A stretch of 9,464 nt of DNA from Candidatus Roizmanbacteria bacterium CG_4_10_14_0_8_um_filter_33_9 (GTDB taxonomy: Bacteria > Patescibacteriota > Microgenomatia > UBA1406 > GWC2-37-13), in assembly GCA_002785065.1 (NCBI GenBank), contig PFLI01000131.1, forward strand, positions 1 through 9,464, in the 5' to 3' direction. Shown here one piece after another: positions 4,456 through 9,464 of this stretch (positions are counted from its first letter, which is position 1; every line of letters starts with the position of its first letter). Under the pieces are notes generated by a model. The model was given only the letters and a program-made list of their open reading frames with translations. It made no database searches and was not told the origin of the DNA. Position numbers and translations under genes: made by a program.

Positions 4456-7374
4456 ATGAAAAAAATATCTTTTTCTGTGAACGGAATGCATTGTGAATCA
4501 TGTGAGTTATTAATTAAAGATGAACTTTCCGAATTAAAAGGGATTTCAGATATAACTATTGATTATAAATCTGGAAAGGGATCTGTAATGATTGCCGACG
4601 AAACAACAACGCCCAATGATATACTCAGCGCAATTACGAAAGCTGGATATACAGGAGTAATAGAAAGAGGAAATGATACGCAAACAGAAAAAGATGCAGT
4701 TGAGCTTATTAAAAAAGGAACAAAATCAAAAGACCCAATGCGTGTTGTTTTTCAATCTCATATTACGGCAGACGGAGAAGTTATTGAAAATGATAATGGA
4801 AAACTCTCTTTTCAGGGAAAAGTAGATAATAAAAAGTCTGTAGAGGTAGTAATCCCAAAAGGAAAAGAGGTTGAAGCGGAAAATTATATCCAAAAATTTG
4901 TAAAGTCCCAAAGTTTTATTCATCTTTTAGATGGGGTGAATGGAAGCCATGAAACAGCGATTGAAACAAAACAAATGAACTCACCTTTAAAATCATCTAC
5001 TGAAACAAAAGAGACGAATTCTTTTAAACGCGTGAGTTTATCACTTTCAGGAATGCATTGCACTTCTTGTGCACTCATAATTGAAAAATCACTTAAAAAA
5101 GCTCCAGGTGTAAAAGAAGTAAATGTAAACTTTTCTGCAGAAAAAGCGATTGTCACTTATGATGAATCAATTGCAAACAAGGAATTGTTTATTGATGTAG
5201 TAAAACAAACTGGATATTCTGCCACATTTATCGATGAAAAAGATCCATCTTTTGAAGCGAATAAACGAAAGAAAGAAATAAGCTCACTTTTTAGCAAGTT
5301 TGCAATGAGTTTAGTCTTAAGTCTTCCCATGATTTATTTCATGCTTTTTGATTTCTTTTCATGGATTCCTGGACGTGCATTCTTTTTACCGTTTGTTGGG
5401 ATTATCTCGCTTATTCTTACTACTCCCGTTCAATTTTTAATTGGAAAAGGATTTTATAAAGGCGCGTGGGCGGCTTTCCGCATGAAGACATTTAATATGG
5501 ATTCCCTTATTGCAATTGGGACTTCAGTTGCCTATTTTTATAGTTTTATTAATTATGTGGTTTATTATCTCGGAACAAAATCTCTTATTGGCATTGGGGG
5601 ACAAAAAATTCCTGAGCTCTATTTTGAAACAGCCGCATTCTTAATCACATTTGTCATCTTAGGAAAATGGCTTGAAGCACAGGCAAAAGGACGGACATCG
5701 GACGCTATTAAAAAACTCATGGGCTTTCAAGCTAAGACCGCTCGAGTTATTCGAAATGGTCAAACGCTTGATATCCCTATTGACCAAGTAGTTCATAACG
5801 ATATAATCATGGTCCGACCTGGAGAAAAAGTGCCAGTTGATGGAATTATAGTAAAAGGGTCATCGGCATTTGATGAATCAATGATTACAGGAGAAAGTAT
5901 TCCTGTTGAAAAACAGATAAATGATACTGTGGTTGGAGGAACAATGAATAAAACCGGAAGTTTTGAATTTAAAGCAACTCGAGTGGGGTCAGAAACAACA
6001 TTGTCACAAATTATTCGCCTTGTTGAAGAGGCACAGGGATCAAAAGCTCCAATTCAAGATTTTGCCGATAAGATTTCTGCCTATTTTGTACCTGCAGTGA
6101 TAGGGATAGCTATTTTGACATTTGTCATTTGGTATTTAATATTGGGATCAACACTCTCGTTTGCTTTAATGGCATTTACTGCAGTAATTGTTATTGCATG
6201 TCCTTGTGCATTGGGGTTAGCTACTCCTACCGCCATTATGGTAGGGACGGGTAAAGGTGCAGAGAATGGCATGTTAATTAAGGGTGGAGAACCTTTAGAA
6301 AGTGCTTGTAAGATAAATACAATCGTTTTTGACAAGACAGGTACATTAACTAAAGGAAAACCAGAAGTAACTGACACAATAAGCTTGAAGGAACTAGATG
6401 AAGATGAGGTCATTACCATTGCAGCATCTCTTGAAAAACAGTCGGAACATCCTCTTGCAGAAGCAATATATCAATATGCTGATGAAGAAGGACTTGTACT
6501 GAGCTTAGTCGAAGGGTTTAAAGCGATTCCCGGACATGGAGTGCAGGGAAATCTTAATAATGACACATATTATTTTGGTAACAGAAAACTTATTAAGGAT
6601 ATAGTAGGTCTCCCAGTTGAACGAATTGACCGTAAGATGAGTCGTCTTGAAGAACAAGGGAAAACAGTAATGATTCTTGCAAATAAAACCGATATCTTAG
6701 GACTCATTGGCGTTGCCGATACTGTGAAGGAGACATCAAGAGAAGCGGTAGAAAAATTAAAGAAACTGGGAATTGATGTGTATATGATTACCGGTGACAA
6801 TGAACGTACCGCAAAAGCAATTGCTCAACAAGTAGGTATTACAAAAGTTCTTGCTGAAGTACTCCCAGAAGATAAAGCAAAAAATGTAAAGAAGTTACAA
6901 GATGAGGGCAAAAGAGTCGCGATGGTGGGGGACGGGATCAATGATGCTCCAGCTCTGGCGCAGGCTGATCTTGGCATTGCAATGGGATCAGGAACAGATG
7001 TAGCAATGGAAGCAGGAGGAATTGTCATCATAAAAAATGATTTACGAGACGTGGCAAATGCAATTGATCTATCGAAAACAACGATGAATAAAATCAAACA
7101 AAATATGTTCTTTGCACTGTTTTACAATGTAATGGGAATTCCTGTTGCCGCCCGTGTCTTTGCAGGACTGGGTTTAGTCCTCAAACCAGAACTTGCAGGT
7201 CTTGCAATGGCCTTATCATCTATTTCTGTGGTTACGAACTCGTTATTGCTTCGAGGATATAAACCGGGTAAGAAAAATTACTTGTCAATCGTTGCACCAT
7301 TTATCATGATTTTACTGTTTTCATTTATGTTTTTTGAATTTGCCCGTTTTAGTTCGGGAATGATGAAGAAATAA
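4456..7374 (+). CDS. copA: copper-exporting P1B-1-type ATPase
   Basis: This 972-residue Cu(I)-transporting ATPase pumps copper out of the cytosol using ATP. HMA1 (about 1-68, C13-E-S-C16) and HMA2 (about 191-258, C202-T-S-C205) are separated by an unrecognised insert of about 115 residues (75-190). The core shows TGE (478-480), the membrane copper motif C582-P-C584, phosphorylated D626 in DKTGT, H665-P666, and GDGIND (825-830). The copper-specific Y890-N891 and M918-x-x-S921-S922 of the last core helices are present, which marks the Cu(I) subtype. After the eighth core helix a further hydrophobic segment (about 941-962) and the tail FSSGMMKK extend the protein. Bacterial CopA is usually about 750-830 residues, so the extra length is the insert plus this C-terminal helix. 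It is the last gene of the operon, and its stop lies 7 nt from the stop of the converging AAA+ gene. Confidence 0.95.
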   Translation: MKKISFSVNGMHCESCELLIKDELSELKGISDITIDYKSGKGSVMIADETTTPNDILSAITKAGYTGVIERGNDTQTEKDAVELIKKGTKSKDPMRVVFQSHITADGEVIENDNGKLSFQGKVDNKKSVEVVIPKGKEVEAENYIQKFVKSQSFIHLLDGVNGSHETAIETKQMNSPLKSSTETKETNSFKRVSLSLSGMHCTSCALIIEKSLKKAPGVKEVNVNFSAEKAIVTYDESIANKELFIDVVKQTGYSATFIDEKDPSFEANKRKKEISSLFSKFAMSLVLSLPMIYFMLFDFFSWIPGRAFFLPFVGIISLILTTPVQFLIGKGFYKGAWAAFRMKTFNMDSLIAIGTSVAYFYSFINYVVYYLGTKSLIGIGGQKIPELYFETAAFLITFVILGKWLEAQAKGRTSDAIKKLMGFQAKTARVIRNGQTLDIPIDQVVHNDIIMVRPGEKVPVDGIIVKGSSAFDESMITGESIPVEKQINDTVVGGTMNKTGSFEFKATRVGSETTLSQIIRLVEEAQGSKAPIQDFADKISAYFVPAVIGIAILTFVIWYLILGSTLSFALMAFTAVIVIACPCALGLATPTAIMVGTGKGAENGMLIKGGEPLESACKINTIVFDKTGTLTKGKPEVTDTISLKELDEDEVITIAASLEKQSEHPLAEAIYQYADEEGLVLSLVEGFKAIPGHGVQGNLNNDTYYFGNRKLIKDIVGLPVERIDRKMSRLEEQGKTVMILANKTDILGLIGVADTVKETSREAVEKLKKLGIDVYMITGDNERTAKAIAQQVGITKVLAEVLPEDKAKNVKKLQDEGKRVAMVGDGINDAPALAQADLGIAMGSGTDVAMEAGGIVIIKNDLRDVANAIDLSKTTMNKIKQNMFFALFYNVMGIPVAARVFAGLGLVLKPELAGLAMALSSISVVTNSLLLRGYKPGKKNYLSIVAPFIMILLFSFMFFEFARFSSGMMKK

Positions 7375-7381
7375 AGATAAC

Positions 7382-8488
7382 TCAAATAAATTCCTTCAAA
7401 TTTGCTTCATTGATAATAAATGAAGTACCTTGTCCGGAAACGATGCGGTACGTTGCTTTTCTTACAATGCTTTCAATCTCACGTTCAAGGCTTCTGATAC
7501 CAGGTTCAAAACCAAGCGGTCTTACAATTTTTTCCCATGTTGAATCTTCAATTTGAACATGCTCTGAGGTTAGTCCTGCTTCACGTAAATATTTGGGAAG
7601 TACAAACCGTTTTCCTATTTCAATTTTTTCTTCGTCATTATATGAAGGCATTTGGACTACTTCAAGACGATCGAGGACAGCCGTTGCAATTGAATTTGTA
7701 TTGTTGGCGGTTGCCACGAACAAAACCTGAGATAAATCAAAAGGATAATCAATAAAATAGTCTACATATCCAGAGTTTTGTTCTGGATCAAGCAGTTCAA
7801 TGAGAACTCCCATAATGGAAGATTTTGTTTCCGGTGTGACACGGTCAAGTTCATCCAAAAGAATAACAGGATTTTTTGTTCCTGCTCTTCGAAGCGCTTT
7901 TATAATCGCTCCAGGTTCTGCCTCAGGAGTTGTTTTAGATTGTCCGCGTAAATCAAATGGAGAAGAAAGGCCACCGAAAGGAATTCGAACAAGCTTACGG
8001 TTTAATGCTTCAGCTATTGATCGGGCAAACGTTGTTTTTCCCGTACCCGCAAGTCCAACGAAAAAAAGATTAGGACTATGATATGCTTCTGACTTAATAT
8101 TTTTCCGTTGCATAATAAGAATAGATAGATATTCCAGTACTTTTCTTTTAATATGTTCTAATCCAAAATGGTTTTTATCAAGAAAATCTTTAGCTTTAAT
8201 AATATCAAGAGTATCTTCTGATTTAGTATTCCATGGAAGATGAGTAATCCAGTCAATATATTTAGTGGTAATATCCAATTGTGCAAAATTTCCGCCGTAT
8301 TTAAGAGTAAGGCCAATTCTATCAATTTGTTGAATTGCTTTATCACGCAGGTTAGCAGGTAGTTGCGCAGACTGCAATTGTGTTTTTAGTTTTTCTACTT
8401 CTAACAAGCTATTTTGGGTATTTGTTTGATTAGCAGATGAATTATCCACTTGACAAAATGTAAAATATTTACTAATATCTAAAAGCAC
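7382..8488 (-). CDS. Lon-type AAA+ ATPase lacking the protease domain
   Basis: The product (up to 368 residues) is the ATPase core of Lon alone. A helical segment (about 29-90) matches the end of the Lon N-terminal region just before its AAA+ module. Walker A is G145-L-A-G-T-G-K151-T, Walker B is V-I-L-L-D212-E213, sensor 1 lies at A-N262-N, the arginine finger at D-R274-L-E and sensor 2 at P-G-I-R332-S-L-E-R. LDPEQN and the PFDLSQVLFVATAN stretch are plainly Lon-like. The frame stops where the Ser-Lys protease domain should begin, and the ATPase gene stops 7 nt beyond, so no hidden protease remnant exists. In the pore-loop segment the usual T-Y-I-G reads T186-T-P-E189. ATP-driven remodelling or a regulatory role is more likely than proteolysis, but the substrate is unknown. 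Start uncertain: GTG at 8488 or GTG at 8449 (355 residues), the latter closer to conserved sequence. Confidence 0.82.
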   Translation of the reverse strand: MLLDISKYFTFCQVDNSSANQTNTQNSLLEVEKLKTQLQSAQLPANLRDKAIQQIDRIGLTLKYGGNFAQLDITTKYIDWITHLPWNTKSEDTLDIIKAKDFLDKNHFGLEHIKRKVLEYLSILIMQRKNIKSEAYHSPNLFFVGLAGTGKTTFARSIAEALNRKLVRIPFGGLSSPFDLRGQSKTTPEAEPGAIIKALRRAGTKNPVILLDELDRVTPETKSSIMGVLIELLDPEQNSGYVDYFIDYPFDLSQVLFVATANNTNSIATAVLDRLEVVQMPSYNDEEKIEIGKRFVLPKYLREAGLTSEHVQIEDSTWEKIVRPLGFEPGIRSLEREIESIVRKATYRIVSGQGTSFIINEANLKEFI

Positions 8489-8498
8489 TAAATATAAA

Positions 8499-8517
8499 TA
8501 ACATTCTTAAAATGTTA
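8499..8517. promoter_or_regulatory. palindrome between the Lon-like and groES genes (operator candidate)
   Basis: TAACATT (8499-8505) and AATGTTA (8511-8517) are perfect 7-bp inverted arms around CTTAA. The element lies in the 73-bp divergent region and covers the expected -35 position for a groES promoter using the TATTAT at 8535-8540. A repressor bound there could control both directions. It is not the CIRCE element of HrcA, which has TTAGCACTC arms around a 9-nt spacer. Confidence 0.35.
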
Positions 8518-8534
8518 ATTTATATCTAGTTTCA

Positions 8535-8552
8535 TATTATCAGTTTTAAAAT
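8535..8552 (+). promoter_or_regulatory. -10 candidates for groES-groEL
   Basis: TATTAT (8535-8540) would give a leader of about 15 nt. TAAAAT (8547-8552), 9 nt before the ATG at 8562, would give an almost leaderless transcript. Neither has a clear -35, and no Shine-Dalgarno precedes the start. Confidence 0.3.
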
Positions 8553-8561
8553 TATAAATCT

Positions 8562-8867
8562 ATGTCAAAACAAAAAGGTCAGCAGATTAAACCCCTTTTT
8601 GATTATGTTCTTATTCGTCCACTAGCTCAAGAGGATAAAACACCATCAGGCATTGTGCTTCCTGATAGCGCAAAAGAAAAACCACAGGTGGGAGAAATAA
8701 TGGCAGTTGGTCCGGGTGCACATAACCCAGAAGGCAAACTTATGCCCATATTAGTAAAACCGGGTCAGAAAGTAATGTATAAAAAGTGGGGCGGTAATGA
8801 AATTAAAGTTGGATTTGAAGAATGGCTTTTAGTCGAACAAAAAGATATTATGGCAGTTGTCGAGTAA
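8562..8867 (+). CDS. groES: GroES co-chaperonin (Cpn10)
   Basis: The 101-residue protein has the normal length and order of Cpn10: the N-terminal IKPLFDYVLIRPL strand, the mobile loop (about 22-38) with the GroEL-contacting G30-I-V-L-P, the KEKPQVGEIMAVGPG segment (38-52), the roof loop around 53-62, and the C-terminal KDIMAVVE strand. It caps the GroEL ring during ATP-driven folding in the cytosol. K-W-G-G-N-E at 75-80 replaces the more usual K-Y-A/G-G-T-E. The Q-x-I-K start is preceded by a short basic tail (MSKQKGQQ). The groEL gene begins 50 nt downstream, so the pair forms the standard operon. Confidence 0.96.
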   Translation: MSKQKGQQIKPLFDYVLIRPLAQEDKTPSGIVLPDSAKEKPQVGEIMAVGPGAHNPEGKLMPILVKPGQKVMYKKWGGNEIKVGFEEWLLVEQKDIMAVVE

Positions 8868-8868
8868 T

Positions 8869-8907
8869 AGTTATAAAGTTGAAAGTTATTAAGTTATAAA
8901 GTTATTA
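8869..8907 (+). repeat. short AT-rich direct repeats in the groES-groEL spacer
   Basis: AGTTATAAAGTT occurs exactly at 8869-8880 and 8892-8903 (23-bp period), and AAAGTTATTA at 8882-8891 and 8898-8907. The spacer is thus built mostly of AAGTT units 7-8 bp apart. It may be a slippage-derived microsatellite. It contains no Shine-Dalgarno for groEL and no hairpin of note. Confidence 0.6.
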
Positions 8908-8917
8908 ATAAAAATAT

Positions 8918-9464
8918 ATGCCAAAACAAATAAAATACGGGTCAGATGCCCGAAATAAAATACTCAGCGGTGTTAATCAATTAACTGATGCGGTTGCAAC
9001 AACACTCGGTCCAAAAGGACGCAATATTGCGCTTGATAAAAAATGGGGAGCACCTAACATTATTCATGATGGTGTAACTGTTGCAAAAGAAATTGAATTG
9101 CAGGATCCATTTGAAAATATGGGTGCGCAGCTTGTTAAAGAAGCTGCTTCAAAAACAGCTGATGTTGCTGGAGACGGTACAACAACCGCAACAATTCTTG
9201 CAAGAGCAGTTATTTCACAAGGAATAAAAATGATTACGGCAAACGCAAACCCAATGATAATGCGTCGTGGACTCATGAAAGCAAGCGACCATATTGTTGC
9301 TGAACTTAAAAAAGTATCAAAAAAAATCACATTAGCTGATGCTGCAAGCGTAGCGACAATTTCAGCAGGAGACAGTGAATTAGGGAATCTTATTGCAGAT
9401 GCTTTAAAAAGAGTTGGAGGAAAAGATGGTGTTATTACTGTTGAAGAGGGTAAAAGCTTGGAAA
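8918..9464 (+). CDS. groEL: GroEL chaperonin (Cpn60), N-terminal part, cut by the window end
   Basis: The open frame runs from the ATG at 8918 off the window end and gives 182 residues, about one third of the usual length near 540. It covers the N-terminal equatorial domain and the start of the intermediate domain. Nucleotide-site motifs are in place: T-L-G-P-K-G-R-N (29-36), D51-G-V-T-V and G85-D86-G-T-T-T90, equivalent to Asp52 and Asp87 of E. coli GroEL. DPFENMGAQLVKEAASKTADV (63-83) and the later GKDGVITVEEG (168-178) are also typical. It forms the double-ring folding chamber that works with the GroES encoded upstream. No truncation or frameshift is seen. There is no Shine-Dalgarno before the ATG, and the leader is A/T only for about 15 nt. 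Confidence 0.97.
   Translation, partial: MPKQIKYGSDARNKILSGVNQLTDAVATTLGPKGRNIALDKKWGAPNIIHDGVTVAKEIELQDPFENMGAQLVKEAASKTADVAGDGTTTATILARAVISQGIKMITANANPMIMRRGLMKASDHIVAELKKVSKKITLADAASVATISAGDSELGNLIADALKRVGGKDGVITVEEGKSLE

Noticed and set aside
7363..7371. ATGAAGAAA, the reverse complement of TTTCTTCAT from the shared box
   Set aside because: It encodes the Met-Lys-Lys end of CopA, is a single 9-bp match and has no tandem partner or promoter nearby.
7372..7384. Bidirectional terminator between the converging ATPase and Lon-like genes
   Set aside because: Only 7 nt separate the stops, and no hairpin or T-run is visible there.
7537..8081. Plus-strand frames opposite the Lon-like gene (7537-7755 and 7800-8081)
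   Set aside because: They are antisense to intact AAA+ motifs, and their products resemble no family I know.
8484..8491. AGCACTAA as half of a CIRCE element near groES
   Set aside because: There is no inverted GAGTGCT partner at 9-nt spacing, and the match is only partial.
9064..9330. Minus-strand 88-codon frame opposite groEL
   Set aside because: It is fully antisense to conserved GroEL sequence and has no recognisable product.
1..9464. CRISPR array, tRNA or rRNA genes
   Set aside because: No regularly spaced long repeats, cloverleaf-like sequences or rRNA-like stretches were seen on either strand.

Overview
The window is visibly AT-rich and gene-dense, with very short intergenic gaps. 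No gene start carries a convincing Shine-Dalgarno sequence. TGA is used as a normal stop (response regulator gene, 1261-1263), which argues against the UGA-recoding lineages. Compact proteins, domain fusions, leaderless-looking promoters and bacterial-type GroES/GroEL together suggest an uncultured Patescibacteria/CPR bacterium, perhaps of the Microgenomates type. This placement is inference from style and remembered family members; no marker gene here proves it.

Layout. (1) Positions 1-97 look like the right end of an insertion sequence. It abuts and truncates a minus-strand integral-membrane mannosyltransferase-like gene (remnant 72-458). (2) A 121-bp divergent promoter region (459-579) holds two opposed TATAAT boxes, an 8-bp hyphenated palindrome and a 15-bp box. 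(3) A CusR/CopR-like response regulator (580-1263) overlaps by 4 nt a compact sensor kinase (1260-2258). (4) A second copy of the 15-bp box, now part of an exact tandem 10-mer repeat with 11-bp period, lies just upstream of a three-gene copper operon. That operon encodes an unusual HMA / TauE-SafE-like membrane domain / double-cupredoxin fusion (2332-4155), a CopZ-like chaperone (4228-4443) and a Cu(I) P1B-ATPase with an odd insert and an extra C-terminal membrane helix (4456-7374). (5) Converging on it with 7 nt between stop codons is a minus-strand Lon-type AAA+ ATPase with no protease domain (7382-8488). It is divergent from groES (8562-8867) and groEL (8918 to the window end, partial).

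How the genes work together (inference). The two-component system probably senses copper or envelope stress and drives both its own neighbourhood and the copper operon through the shared box. The chaperone and HMA domains collect cytosolic Cu(I), the ATPase exports it, and the fusion protein may carry or hold copper across the membrane, ending in two outward-facing cupredoxin domains. The groESL/Lon-like block is a separate protein-quality-control locus.

The strongest candidates for something undescribed are the all-in-one copper fusion protein with Cys-substituted cupredoxin sites, the TCS-to-operon regulatory box, and the Lon-like ATPase that has lost both its protease domain and its canonical pore-loop aromatic.
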